A stretch of 48,678 bases of DNA from assembly GCA_021785405.1 (NCBI GenBank), contig JAJYFF010000016.1, forward strand, positions 1 through 48,678, in the 5' to 3' direction. This stretch comes from Pseudomonadota bacterium (GTDB lineage Bacteria > Pseudomonadota > Gammaproteobacteria > Steroidobacterales > Steroidobacteraceae). The stretch's first letter is position 1; each line of letters starts with the position of its first letter. A model generated the notes under the pieces. It was not told where the DNA came from and searched no databases. It saw nothing but the letters and a program-made list of their open reading frames with translations. This document shows, piece after piece, positions 29,554 to 38,210 of the stretch. The translations under genes were made by a program, and so were the position numbers.

Positions 29554-30525
29554 ATGAACCAGCTCACACGCCCTCGGATTCGACTCGCCGCGATCCTGCT
29601 CTGCACGCTCGCGCTCCCGGTGTTGCGCGCGCACGCCGCCGCTCCTGCCGCCGCTCCGGCCGCCGCGGCGGCCGAGGGACCGCCGCTCAAGATCAACCTC
29701 GACGCCTTCGAGGCGATGAAGAAGAAGGCCGCGTTGCCCGACGGGATCAAGCTCGCGTACCTGCAGATGGGCGATCCGCACGGCCAAGCCGTGGTGTTGA
29801 TTCACGGCTATACCGACAGCGCCCGCGATTGGGTGCCGATGCTGCCCTACCTGCCGAAGCGCTTCCGACTGATCGTCGTCGATCTGCGCGGCCACGGCCA
29901 ATCCAGCAAGCCCGATTGCTGTTACGACCTCTATGACTTCGCGTACGACGTCAAGCTGCTGCTCGACCAACTGCACGTGGGCAAGGCCGACATCGTCGGT
30001 CACTCGCTCGGCTCGCTGATCGCACAGCGCTTCGCCGAGACCTGGCCGCAGCGCACGAACCGCGTCGTGTTGATCTCCTCGACCGGCGGCCGCAATCCCT
30101 GCGGGCCGGCGAGCCAGCGGCAATTCGACTTCGCCGCGCAGATCCGCGCGCAGAAGGCGCCGCTGCAGGCCGACTCGCCGTTCATGCGGGAGTGGTGGAG
30201 CTCGCCGACGCCGGTGAACCGCGAATTCATCCGGCGCGAGCGCGAGGACGCCGCCAAGATCCCGTTGCGCGTCTGGCTCGCGGTGCTCGATCAAGCACTC
30301 ACGAACCCGGACTTGCGGACGATGCTGCCCCGGCTGAAGGCGCCGACGCTGCTGATCTGGGGAAGCCGGGATCCGATCATGGGCCCGCAGGATCGCGCCT
30401 CGCTGGAGGCCGGCCTACCGCACGCGCAAGTGAAGATCTTCAAGGGCCTCGGCCACAACCCGTTCTGGGAACGGCCCCGCGCAGTCGCCGCGGTGATCGC
30501 CCGCTTCCTCGAGAAGCGCAGCTGA
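29554..30525 (+). CDS. Secreted alpha/beta hydrolase
   Basis: A 323-residue alpha/beta-fold hydrolase with a Sec signal peptide (1 to about 28, cleavage after RAHA) and an Ala/Pro linker. The oxyanion region is VVLIHGYTDSARDW, the nucleophile elbow is GHSLGS with Ser151, the acid is in IWGSRDPIMG, and the catalytic His is in GLGHNPFWERP. VVDLRGHGQSSKP is typical of the esterase/haloalkane-dehalogenase-like group. A cap region lies at about 180-250. The substrate is unknown; periplasmic ester or lactone hydrolysis is likely. It converges on the NCS1 permease gene with a 25-bp gap. Confidence 0.88.
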   Translation: MNQLTRPRIRLAAILLCTLALPVLRAHAAAPAAAPAAAAAEGPPLKINLDAFEAMKKKAALPDGIKLAYLQMGDPHGQAVVLIHGYTDSARDWVPMLPYLPKRFRLIVVDLRGHGQSSKPDCCYDLYDFAYDVKLLLDQLHVGKADIVGHSLGSLIAQRFAETWPQRTNRVVLISSTGGRNPCGPASQRQFDFAAQIRAQKAPLQADSPFMREWWSSPTPVNREFIRREREDAAKIPLRVWLAVLDQALTNPDLRTMLPRLKAPTLLIWGSRDPIMGPQDRASLEAGLPHAQVKIFKGLGHNPFWERPRAVAAVIARFLEKRS

Positions 30526-30550
30526 TCGGTTCAGTCCGCGCGGGCCGCCG

Positions 30551-32038
30551 TCACAGCGCCTCGGGCGCGATCGCGGCGGCGGCCGGTGCGGGGTCGCTCG
30601 CGGGCGGCGTCGCCGGATCGAGCCCGATGTCCGCGCGCGCGGCGTCGGCCCGGTCCTTCTGCAGGTCGAGCGACCGGCAAGTCCACACATAGACGAGTGC
30701 CGACACCGGCAGCCCGACCAACATCGCGACGTCGGCACCGCCGAGCGCCCGCGCGATCGGCCCCTTGTACAGGTCCGTGCTGAAGAACGGGATCATCGCG
30801 GCGAATCCCACGAAGTACGCGGTGAGTCCGCGCCAGTTCCAGCGCCCGTACATCCCGTGCGGATTGAAGATCTCCCGCACCGAATAATGGCCCTTGCGCA
30901 CCCAGTAGAAGTCCACCAGGTTGATCGCCGTCCACGGCGTGAAGAGGTACAGCAGGATCGCGAGGAACTCGCCGAATCGCGTGACGAAGTCGTGCGACGC
31001 GGCGAGCGCGAGGCCGGTCGCGGCGACGGCCGACACGCCGAGCGCGAGCATCCGCTTGGCGATCGAGGGCTTCACCGCGGCGAGCGAGTCGGCGACGCTC
31101 ATCAAGGTGAGCGACGCCCCGTAGAAGTTCAGCGACGTGATCGTGACCAACCCGAGCAGCGAACAGATCAGCAGCGGCTTGCCGAAATGCGGCAGCACCG
31201 CGTCGGCCGCCTGGCGCAAGGCCGCGACCACCTCCAGGTGCGGGAACGCGGCCGCGGCGACGGTGCCGACGAGCATCGTCCAGGTGCCGCCGATGAACGC
31301 GCCGAGGTAGGTCCACCAGAACGACGCGGTCACGCCGACGTCGCGCGGCAGGTAACGCGAGTAATCGGACACGTAGATCGACCACGAGACCTGGTAGGAA
31401 GCCGCCGCGAACACTTGCGCGAGGAACGGGACCGCGACGAATTGCCGCCAGTCGAGTTCCGCCGGATCGAAGCCCGCATGCAAGGACACCGCCACGGTGA
31501 ACACCAGCAGCGCGACGATCAGCGTGTAGGCGATCAGGCGCTGCGCGAGGTGGATCAAGTCGTAGCCGACGACCGCGAAGAACACCGACAGCACCGTGAA
31601 CCCGATCATCGTCGGGGCCGGGGCGCCGCCGTAGAGACTGTGGATCGTCTGCGCGGCGAGGATCTGATTGAACGCGTTGTACCCGATGTACGCGATCAGC
31701 GCGACGCCCCAGACGAGCAGCGCACCGACGTAGCCGAACTGCGGCCGCGACTGGATCATCTGCGGCAAGCCGAGCTGCGGGCCCTGGGTCGAGTGGAAGG
31801 CCATGAAGAAGGTGCCGAGCGCCGACCCCAGCACGACCGCGACCGCCATCCAGACCAGGTTCCCGCCGAGCGCGACGCCGACGACGCCGGTCGCGACGGT
31901 CGCCAAGTGGGCGTCGCCAGCGAACCAGACCGGCCACAGGTGCCAGACCTTGCCGTGTCGCTCGGCGAGCGGCACGTAATCGATCGAACGGCGCTCGATC
32001 AGCCGACCGCCGCCGCGGTCCTGTTCCGCTTTACCCAA
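30551..32038 (-). CDS. NCS1-family nucleobase permease
   Basis: A 495-residue, roughly 12-helix secondary transporter of the purine-cytosine permease (NCS1) family, which imports nucleobases or related compounds such as allantoin, hydantoin or thiamine precursors with H+ or Na+. Family signatures are IERRSIDYVPLAERHG before helix 1, MAFHSTQGPQLGLPQMIQSR, GYNAFNQ and SWSIYVSDYSRYLP. The start is the TTG at 32038, because the conserved pre-helix segment precedes any ATG; GTG near 31976 would remove it. The last 45 residues are an Ala/Pro/Asp-rich tail. No catabolic partner lies nearby, so the substrate is open. Confidence 0.88.
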   Translation of the reverse strand: MGKAEQDRGGGRLIERRSIDYVPLAERHGKVWHLWPVWFAGDAHLATVATGVVGVALGGNLVWMAVAVVLGSALGTFFMAFHSTQGPQLGLPQMIQSRPQFGYVGALLVWGVALIAYIGYNAFNQILAAQTIHSLYGGAPAPTMIGFTVLSVFFAVVGYDLIHLAQRLIAYTLIVALLVFTVAVSLHAGFDPAELDWRQFVAVPFLAQVFAAASYQVSWSIYVSDYSRYLPRDVGVTASFWWTYLGAFIGGTWTMLVGTVAAAAFPHLEVVAALRQAADAVLPHFGKPLLICSLLGLVTITSLNFYGASLTLMSVADSLAAVKPSIAKRMLALGVSAVAATGLALAASHDFVTRFGEFLAILLYLFTPWTAINLVDFYWVRKGHYSVREIFNPHGMYGRWNWRGLTAYFVGFAAMIPFFSTDLYKGPIARALGGADVAMLVGLPVSALVYVWTCRSLDLQKDRADAARADIGLDPATPPASDPAPAAAAIAPEAL

Positions 32039-32187
32039 TGACCGCCCCCAGCCGTGATCCCGAATACGCGAGCCTCACCGGCCCGGCCAAGCTTGGGATC
32101 CTAACCGGGAGGGACCGCCCGCGGCAATGCGCACCGGCCGGCGCGCCGACCTGCCCGCCGCGAGTTCGGGCTCACGGTGCGGCAGCC
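32039..32187. other. Intergenic gap upstream of the NCS1 permease
   Basis: This 149-bp gap separates the permease start from the 3' end of the secreted-protein gene. Both are read on the minus strand. I see no clear promoter, terminator or small ORF. A TTAGGAT on the minus strand near 32098 is a weak -10 candidate only. Confidence 0.3.
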
Positions 32188-32670
32188 TCAGCGGCCGCCG
32201 TCGCCGTGTCGATCGCCGTGATCGTCGCCGCGCCGATGCCAGTCGCGCCGGTCGTGGCCGCGATGCTCGCCGCGATCGTGACGCTCCCAGCCGCGATCCT
32301 CGCGGTAGCGTCGATCCCGGTGCTCGCGCTCGTCGTAGTCGCGCCGCGCGGGCATGTACACGTCCCGGTACCAGCGGTCACGGACGAAATACACCGGTCG
32401 GTCGCACGCATGGAACTCGGCGCAATGCACGCGCCAGTTGAGCTCGTAGCCCGGCGGCACGTGCAGGTAGACCGGCGGCAGCGCCGGCGCCGCGTACGGC
32501 GGTGGCGCGACCAGCACCGGCTGCGCGTAGACCAATTGCGGCGCCGGCACGTTGCCGAGGTTGATCTGTCCGTAGAGGCCGGGCTGGTTGAACGAGAGCG
32601 AGATTCCGACGTTGCCGGCGAAAGCGGCGGGTGCCGCCAACATCGCCGCGACCCAGAGGAGTTTTCTCAT
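32188..32670 (-). CDS. Secreted protein with His/Arg/Asp-rich C-terminus, function unknown
   Basis: A 160-residue protein with a Sec signal peptide (MRKLLWVAAMLAAPAAFA, cut near residue 18). The body at about 20-65 has LSFNQPGLYGQINLGN and a Pro/Val-rich segment. A conserved-looking core with two Cys and Tyr/Trp residues follows (VHCAEFHACDRPVYFVRDRWY). The last ~55 residues are a highly charged His/Arg/Asp/Gly tail (HRGHDRRDWHRRGDDHGDRH), suited to metal or polyanion binding; that is inference. The start at 32670 has GGAAG 8 nt upstream; ATG 32685 is an alternative. Similar small secreted proteins occur in many proteobacteria without an assigned function. Confidence 0.75.
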   Translation of the reverse strand: MRKLLWVAAMLAAPAAFAGNVGISLSFNQPGLYGQINLGNVPAPQLVYAQPVLVAPPPYAAPALPPVYLHVPPGYELNWRVHCAEFHACDRPVYFVRDRWYRDVYMPARRDYDEREHRDRRYREDRGWERHDRGEHRGHDRRDWHRRGDDHGDRHGDGGR

Positions 32671-32946
32671 TGATCCACTTCCCATGATGGTTGCTCCGAT
32701 TGGCGCCGATCCCGCCGCAGGAGCCTGACGGCGATCCCGGAACGGCGCGCTCGACCTGACCGGAGTATCGACGAATTCGCGATGAATAAGCGAGACATTT
32801 ACGGCAGTTTTACGCCTTTTTCATGAACTGTACGAAATCACATGCAGCCGTTTGGCGACAGTTGCGCGGATCGCTTGCAGGATCCCGCAAACCTGGCTTG
32901 CGAGCCGCAGCGGGTGCGGTCGCCCGGCCTCGCAGGAGCCATGCGC
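32671..32946. other. Intergenic region with an AT-rich core
   Basis: This region is divergent between the secreted-protein gene and the AsmA-like gene. An AT-rich core at about 32768-32840 stands out from the GC-rich surroundings. A GATACT on the minus strand (32764-32769) is a possible -10 for the secreted-protein gene, without a good -35. No ORF or RNA gene is supported. Confidence 0.4.
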
Positions 32947-32952
32947 TATACT
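32947..32952 (+). promoter_or_regulatory. -10 box of the AsmA-like gene, spaced for a leaderless transcript
   Basis: TATACT ends exactly 6 nt before the ATG at 32959, the same spacing as at yciB. If this is the promoter, the earlier in-frame ATG at 32941, which has AGGAG only 2 nt upstream, is not in the message. No convincing -35 is seen. Confidence 0.45.
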
Positions 32953-32958
32953 TCGTCG

Positions 32959-34968
32959 ATGCGCGCGATGAAGTGGATCGGTATCACGCTGGGAGCGCTG
33001 GTCGTGCTGATCGCCGCCCTGCTCGCGTCGGTCGTCGCGTTCGTGAATCCGAACGACTACAAACCCCAGATCGAGCAGCTCGCCTTCCGTGCGACGGGCC
33101 GCGAGCTCTCGCTGCCCGGCGCGATCCACCTGTCGGTGTTTCCCTGGATCGCGTTGAAATTGGGGCCGGCCACGCTCGGGAACCCGCCGGGCTTCGGGAA
33201 CCAGCCGTTCGCCGCGGTGCGCCGGGTGTCCCTGCGGGTCAAGCTGCTGCCCCTGCTGTTGCATCACCGCCTGCAGATCGGCCGCGTCGAGATCGACGGA
33301 CTGGACCTGCTGCTCGAGCGCAACGCGACCGGCCAGGGGAACTGGCAAGGGCTCGGCGGCGCCGCGAACGCCGCGAACCCGCCGGGCGCGACCGAGGGCG
33401 GCCTCGGCGCCCTGCCGCAGCTCGCCGGCATCACGCTCGCCGACGGTCGCATCCGCTATGGGGCGCTCGTCGCGGACCACGTCGATCTCGACGTCGGGCA
33501 TCTCGGCCCCGGCGTCGAAGTCCCGGTCAAGCTCTCGCTGGATCTCGCAACCCATGCCGGTGCGCCGGCGTTCCCGATCGCCGCGAATTTCGACTTCACG
33601 CCGGGTGCCGCCTTGCGCCGATTCCGCTTCGCGACCCTGACGCTGCACGGCAAGCTGCCCCCACGAACGCCGGGTGCGGCGGCGGCTTGGGATTTCTCGG
33701 CGCCGGGCTCGAGTCTCGACCTGCGCGCCCAAAGTGCCGATATCCCCCGGTTCACGCTGCACCTGGCGGATGCGCGCGTCACCGGCCACCTCCGTGCCAG
33801 CCAGCTGCTGGGGACCCCGCAAGTCGCCGGCGGCCTGCACCTCGATCCGCTCTCGCTGCGTGAATGGTTCGACCATCTGGGGTTGAAACTCCCGCGGACG
33901 CGCGACGCGAAGGCCCTGACGCGGTTCGCGGTGACGACCGACTTCGCGTACTCGGCGCCGTCGGTGCGGCTCTCGAACCTTCGGTGCCAACTCGACGACA
34001 CCGCCGTACGCGGCCGTGCGCTGGTCACGAATCTCACGACCCACGCGACGACCTTCGATCTCAACGTCGATCGGATCGATCTCGGTCGTTACCTGAGCCC
34101 GGATTCCGCGACTGCACCCGCCGCGGGCGCGCCCGCCCCCGCCAGCGACCCGTTGAAGGGCTTGAACCTCGCTGGACGCCTCGCGATCGGCGACCTGCGC
34201 GTCGCGGGGCTCGAGCTCAGCCAGGTCCGCATCGGCATCGCGGCCGGGGGCGGCATCCTGCGGCTCGCACCGGCGAATGCGGCACTGTACGGCGGGCGCG
34301 CGACGGGCCACGTCACGATCGACGACAGCGCGTCGATTCCCGGCGTGCGGGTCACGGAGAGCCTCGCCGGCGTCGACGTCGCCCGGTTGCTGCAGGATTT
34401 CACGAAGACCCATCGGCTCTCGGGCCGGGGCAACCTCAGCGCGACCGTGACCGCTCGAGGCCGCGGGACGAATGCGATGCTACGCAGCCTGAGCGGTCAC
34501 GTCGCGGCGAACGTGACCGGCGGTGCGCTCGAGGGCATCGACTTGTGGGCGGACGTCAATCACGCGCTCGCGCTGTGGCAGCACCACACGCTCCCGACGA
34601 ATTCCGGGTCCGGACGCACGGCATTCGATGCGCTCTCGGCGTCCGCGACCATCGTCGACGGCATCGCGACCACGAAGGACCTGACGATCGTTTCCCGAAG
34701 CCTGCGCGTGACCGGCGCGGGCACGACGAACTTGCCGACACGCGCGATCGACTATCGGCTGCAGGTCAAGCTCCTGAGCTCCCCGAGCGCGCGCGCGCCG
34801 ACGCTCGCCGACGTACCGGTCGCGGTCACCGGGACGCTGACCGCTCCAAAGGTCAGTCCGGACATCGAGGGGCTCGCGAAAGCCCAGTTCGGCCGACAAC
34901 TCCGCCAACGCGGCGACGCGCTGAAGAAGAAACTCGAAGAGAAGTTGAAGAGCCTGCTCGGCCACTAG
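32959..34968 (+). CDS. AsmA family protein
   Basis: A protein of about 669 residues of the AsmA/YhjG type, bridge-like envelope proteins implicated in phospholipid movement and outer-membrane homeostasis. An N-terminal membrane anchor (about 4-30) is followed by FVNPNDYKPQIEQLAFRATGRELSLPG, the classic AsmA N-terminal block. It continues as beta-rich repeats to a conserved C-terminal region (about 500-640) containing LSGHVAANVTGGALEGIDL and TTNLPTRAIDYRLQVKL. The start could be 32941, 32959 or 32968; I chose 32959 because of the promoter spacing. The basic end KKLEEKLKSLLGH is usual for the family. The DUF885 gene follows after 18 bp. Confidence 0.88.
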   Translation: MRAMKWIGITLGALVVLIAALLASVVAFVNPNDYKPQIEQLAFRATGRELSLPGAIHLSVFPWIALKLGPATLGNPPGFGNQPFAAVRRVSLRVKLLPLLLHHRLQIGRVEIDGLDLLLERNATGQGNWQGLGGAANAANPPGATEGGLGALPQLAGITLADGRIRYGALVADHVDLDVGHLGPGVEVPVKLSLDLATHAGAPAFPIAANFDFTPGAALRRFRFATLTLHGKLPPRTPGAAAAWDFSAPGSSLDLRAQSADIPRFTLHLADARVTGHLRASQLLGTPQVAGGLHLDPLSLREWFDHLGLKLPRTRDAKALTRFAVTTDFAYSAPSVRLSNLRCQLDDTAVRGRALVTNLTTHATTFDLNVDRIDLGRYLSPDSATAPAAGAPAPASDPLKGLNLAGRLAIGDLRVAGLELSQVRIGIAAGGGILRLAPANAALYGGRATGHVTIDDSASIPGVRVTESLAGVDVARLLQDFTKTHRLSGRGNLSATVTARGRGTNAMLRSLSGHVAANVTGGALEGIDLWADVNHALALWQHHTLPTNSGSGRTAFDALSASATIVDGIATTKDLTIVSRSLRVTGAGTTNLPTRAIDYRLQVKLLSSPSARAPTLADVPVAVTGTLTAPKVSPDIEGLAKAQFGRQLRQRGDALKKKLEEKLKSLLGH

Positions 34969-34986
34969 CGCGAGGATCCGAATCAC

Positions 34987-36843
34987 ATGCGCCTGTCCCG
35001 CCTGATCGTCGCCGCCGCCCTCGTGCCGCTCCTCGCGACCGCGGCGACAGCGCCCGCCGCGTCCACCGCTTCCGTCACGCCCATCGCACCCCCCGCGCCG
35101 GTGGCAACGGCCGCGGCGACGCGCGCGCTGCACCGCCTGTTCCGCAGCGACTGGGATCGCCAGATGCGCGAGCATCCCTTGCGCGCCTCCGACCTCGGCG
35201 ATCGTCGCTACAATGACCGGTGGCCGAACCTGAAGATCGCGGCGATCCAGCGCGCCCACCGCGAGGACGCGGACGCTCTCGCCGCGCTGCGCCGGATCGA
35301 CCGCGCGGCGCTCGATCCGCAGGACCGGATCAGCTACGACTTGTTCGAGTGGCAGCACGAAGACGCGCTGGATGCCTACCGCTTCCACGAGTACCTGTTC
35401 CCGCTGAACCAGTTGGGGGGCATTCAGACGGCTGGCGACTACGCGCAGACGCTGCGGTTCGCGACGCCGAAGGACTACGCGGATTGGCTGAACCGTCTGC
35501 GGACGTTCGGCGCCTACATGGACCAGACGATCGCGCTGCTGCGGCTCGGCATCGCCGAAGGCTACACGCTGCCGCGCGTCGTCGCGGCGCGCATTCCGCC
35601 GCAGATCGCGCTGAACGTCGTCGCCGACCCGACGCGCAGCCCGTTCTACGCGCCGTTCGCGAAGATCCCGGCGGCCATCGACACGGCCGACGCGCAGCGC
35701 TTGCGCGCCGAAGCGCGCGCGGCGATCGCGACGGTGGTCGTGCCGGCCTATCGGCGACTCGGGCGCTTCTTCGCCGACGACTACTTGCCGCATTGTCGCA
35801 CGAGCATCGCGGCCGACGCGCTGCCCGACGGGGCGGCCTACTACGCGTACCTGGTGCGTCACTTCACGACGACGAACCTGACGCCGGCGCAAGTGCACGC
35901 GATCGGTCTCGCGCAGGTCGCCCGGATCCACCGGCAAATGCTCGCGATCATCCGCCAAGTGCACTTCACCGGCGGATTCCAGGCGTTCCTGCGGTATCTG
36001 CGCACCTCGCCGCGCTTCTACTACAAGAACCCGGCGCACCTGCTCGAAGCCTACGAGGCGCAGGCGAAGATCATCGATCCGCTGTTGGTCACGGAATTCC
36101 ATCGTCTGCCCCGGATCCCGTGGGGAATCAAGGTGATCCCCGCCGACCAGGCGCCGAACACCTATCCGGCGTACTCCTATCCGCCCGCCGCGGACGGCAG
36201 CCGCGCCGCCTACATGTTCGTGAACCTGTACAAACCGCAGACGCGGCCGAAGTACGAGATCCCGGTCCTCACGTGCCACGAGGGTCGGCCCGGCCATGCG
36301 CTACAGCTGTCCCTGGCGACCGAGATGCGCGGCCTGCCGAAGTTCCGGCGCTTCGGCTACTACAACGCGTACGGCGAAGGCTGGGCGCTCTACGCGGAAG
36401 TGCTTTGCGGCGAGATGGGCGTCTACCGGACGCCCTACCAGCGCTTCGGCGCGCTGTCCTACCAGAGCTGGCGTGCGGTACGCCTGGTCGTCGACACCGG
36501 CATTCACTCGGAAGGCTGGACGCGGCAGCAAGCCGTCGACTACATGAAGGCGAACACGGCCTTGAGTGATCAGAACATCCAGACCGAGGTCGATCGGTAC
36601 ATCGCCTGGCCCGGTCAATCGCTCTCGTACATGATCGGCGAGATGACGATCCTGAAGCTGCGGGCCGACGCGCGCCGGGCGCTGGGCGCCCGCTTCGACA
36701 TCAAGGCGTTCAACGACGAGGTCCTGTCGGGCGGCACGCTGCCGATGAGCGTGCTGAGCCGCGCGGTGCACGCCTGGATCGCGCGCACCGCGGCCGCCGC
36801 ACCCGCCCCGGCCGCCGGCGCGGCGCACCCGGATCCGCGTTGA
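34987..36843 (+). CDS. Secreted DUF885 family protein (putative metallopeptidase)
   Basis: A 618-residue DUF885 protein with a signal peptide (about 1-25) and an Ala/Pro-rich linker. DUF885 proteins carry a zinc-peptidase-like motif, usually HExxPGH. Here it is HEGRPGH (His431, Glu432, His437), followed by ALQLSLA. The conserved AYGEGWALYAE follows (about 462-472) and then VDTGIHSEGWTRQQAVDYM, both typical. The N-terminal half has DRISYDLFEWQ and FPLNQLGG, also family blocks. Likely a periplasmic or surface peptidase; the specificity is unknown. It is probably co-transcribed with the AsmA-like gene and converges on the aminotransferase operon. Confidence 0.9.
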   Translation: MRLSRLIVAAALVPLLATAATAPAASTASVTPIAPPAPVATAAATRALHRLFRSDWDRQMREHPLRASDLGDRRYNDRWPNLKIAAIQRAHREDADALAALRRIDRAALDPQDRISYDLFEWQHEDALDAYRFHEYLFPLNQLGGIQTAGDYAQTLRFATPKDYADWLNRLRTFGAYMDQTIALLRLGIAEGYTLPRVVAARIPPQIALNVVADPTRSPFYAPFAKIPAAIDTADAQRLRAEARAAIATVVVPAYRRLGRFFADDYLPHCRTSIAADALPDGAAYYAYLVRHFTTTNLTPAQVHAIGLAQVARIHRQMLAIIRQVHFTGGFQAFLRYLRTSPRFYYKNPAHLLEAYEAQAKIIDPLLVTEFHRLPRIPWGIKVIPADQAPNTYPAYSYPPAADGSRAAYMFVNLYKPQTRPKYEIPVLTCHEGRPGHALQLSLATEMRGLPKFRRFGYYNAYGEGWALYAEVLCGEMGVYRTPYQRFGALSYQSWRAVRLVVDTGIHSEGWTRQQAVDYMKANTALSDQNIQTEVDRYIAWPGQSLSYMIGEMTILKLRADARRALGARFDIKAFNDEVLSGGTLPMSVLSRAVHAWIARTAAAAPAPAAGAAHPDPR

Positions 36844-36861
36844 CCCGCGGTCTCGCCCGGG

Positions 36862-38196
36862 TCAACGCGTCGCGACGACCGCGCTCGCCTCGAGCAGGCT
36901 CGTCTCGAGGATCTCGATCGCCTCGTCGACGTCGCTGCGGGAGATCATCAACGGCGGCATGAAGCGCACGGTGCTCTGTCCGCACGACAGCAGGATCAAG
37001 CCGTTCTCGAACGCCCGCCGGATCAGCGCGTCGCACAGCGCCCTCGCCGGCTCCCGGCCGACGCGATCGACGACCAATTCCATGCCGATCATCAAGCCGC
37101 GCCCGCGCACCTCGCCGATCACGTCGTGATGCGCCATCAGCGCGCGCAACCGGTCCATGAAATAGGCGCCGACTTGGGCGGCATTGTTGCAATACTCGCG
37201 CTCGACGAGATCGAGGGTCGCCAAGGCCGCCGCGCAACACACCGGGTTCCCGCCGTAGGTATTGCCGTGAGCCCCCCGCGTCCACTTCGACATGATCGAC
37301 GCCTTCGCGACCACCATGCCGATCGGCATGCCGCTGCCGAGACCTTTCGCGAGCGTCATCACGTCGGGCACGACGCCCCAGTGCTCGCACGCGAACAGCT
37401 TGCCGGTCCGGCCGACGCCCGACTGAACCTCGTCGAAGATCAGCAAGATGCCGTGCCGGTCGCACAGCGCGCGCAACCCCTCGAGAAAGCCGTCCGGCGG
37501 GACGAGATACCCCCCCTCGCCTTGGATCGGCTCGACCAGGATCGCCGCGACCTCGCTCGGCGGCACGTTGCTCGCGAACAGCACGTCCTCGATGTACCGC
37601 AGCACCGCGCGGCCTTGGTCGGCGCCGGCGAAGATCGGCCGGTACTGGTTCGGGTACGGGACGTGCGTGACGCCCGGCATCGTCGGGAAGAATCCCTTCT
37701 GTTGGGTGTACTTGCTCGCAGTGAACGACAGCGAGCCCATCGTGCGGCCATGGAAGCCGCCGAGGAAGCCGATGAACCGCGATCGTCCGGTCACGTACCG
37801 CGCGAGTTTCAGCGCGCCCTCGACGGCCTCGGTGCCGGACTGCGCGTAGAAGCTCATCACCGGTTCGTGCATCGGTGCGAGTTCGTTGATCCGTTCGCCG
37901 AGCCGCACCTGCCCCTCGTGCCAGTAATCCGAGGAGATGTGCAGGAACTGCTCCGCGGCGTCCTTGATCGCCTGCACGACCTGGGGATGGCTATGGCCGG
38001 TGCTGCAGACCGCGATGCCGGCCGCGAAGTCGAGGAAGCGGTTGCCGTCGACGTCCCAGATCTCCGCGCCCCGGCCATGCGACATCACGAACGGATAGTC
38101 GCGCGGATAGGAGGGGGAAACGACCTTCGCGTCGCGCGCGAGGAGCGCACGAGCCTTCGGTCCGGGCAATTCGGTCACGATGCGTTGGGTCTTCAT
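36862..38196 (-). CDS. Class III aminotransferase (GabT/omega-amino type)
   Basis: A 444-residue PLP-dependent enzyme of the 4-aminobutyrate/ornithine/acetylornithine group. N-terminal YPFVMSHGRGAEIWDVDGNRFLDF is followed by FLGGFHGRTMGSLSFT. The PLP-contacting Asp is in FDEVQSGVGRTG (Asp255) and the Schiff-base Lys is in TLAKGLGSG (Lys284). IQGEGGYLVPP and AGIAVCSTGHSHP are close to GabT-like enzymes. ATG 38196 has GGAG 6-7 nt upstream. A GTG at 38214 overlapping the preceding stop is the alternative. Third gene of the operon; a role in removing an omega-amino group (GABA, ornithine or similar) is inferred. Confidence 0.88.
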   Translation of the reverse strand: MKTQRIVTELPGPKARALLARDAKVVSPSYPRDYPFVMSHGRGAEIWDVDGNRFLDFAAGIAVCSTGHSHPQVVQAIKDAAEQFLHISSDYWHEGQVRLGERINELAPMHEPVMSFYAQSGTEAVEGALKLARYVTGRSRFIGFLGGFHGRTMGSLSFTASKYTQQKGFFPTMPGVTHVPYPNQYRPIFAGADQGRAVLRYIEDVLFASNVPPSEVAAILVEPIQGEGGYLVPPDGFLEGLRALCDRHGILLIFDEVQSGVGRTGKLFACEHWGVVPDVMTLAKGLGSGMPIGMVVAKASIMSKWTRGAHGNTYGGNPVCCAAALATLDLVEREYCNNAAQVGAYFMDRLRALMAHHDVIGEVRGRGLMIGMELVVDRVGREPARALCDALIRRAFENGLILLSCGQSTVRFMPPLMISRSDVDEAIEILETSLLEASAVVATR

Positions 38197-38210
38197 CTCG
38201 CTCTCCGTCG

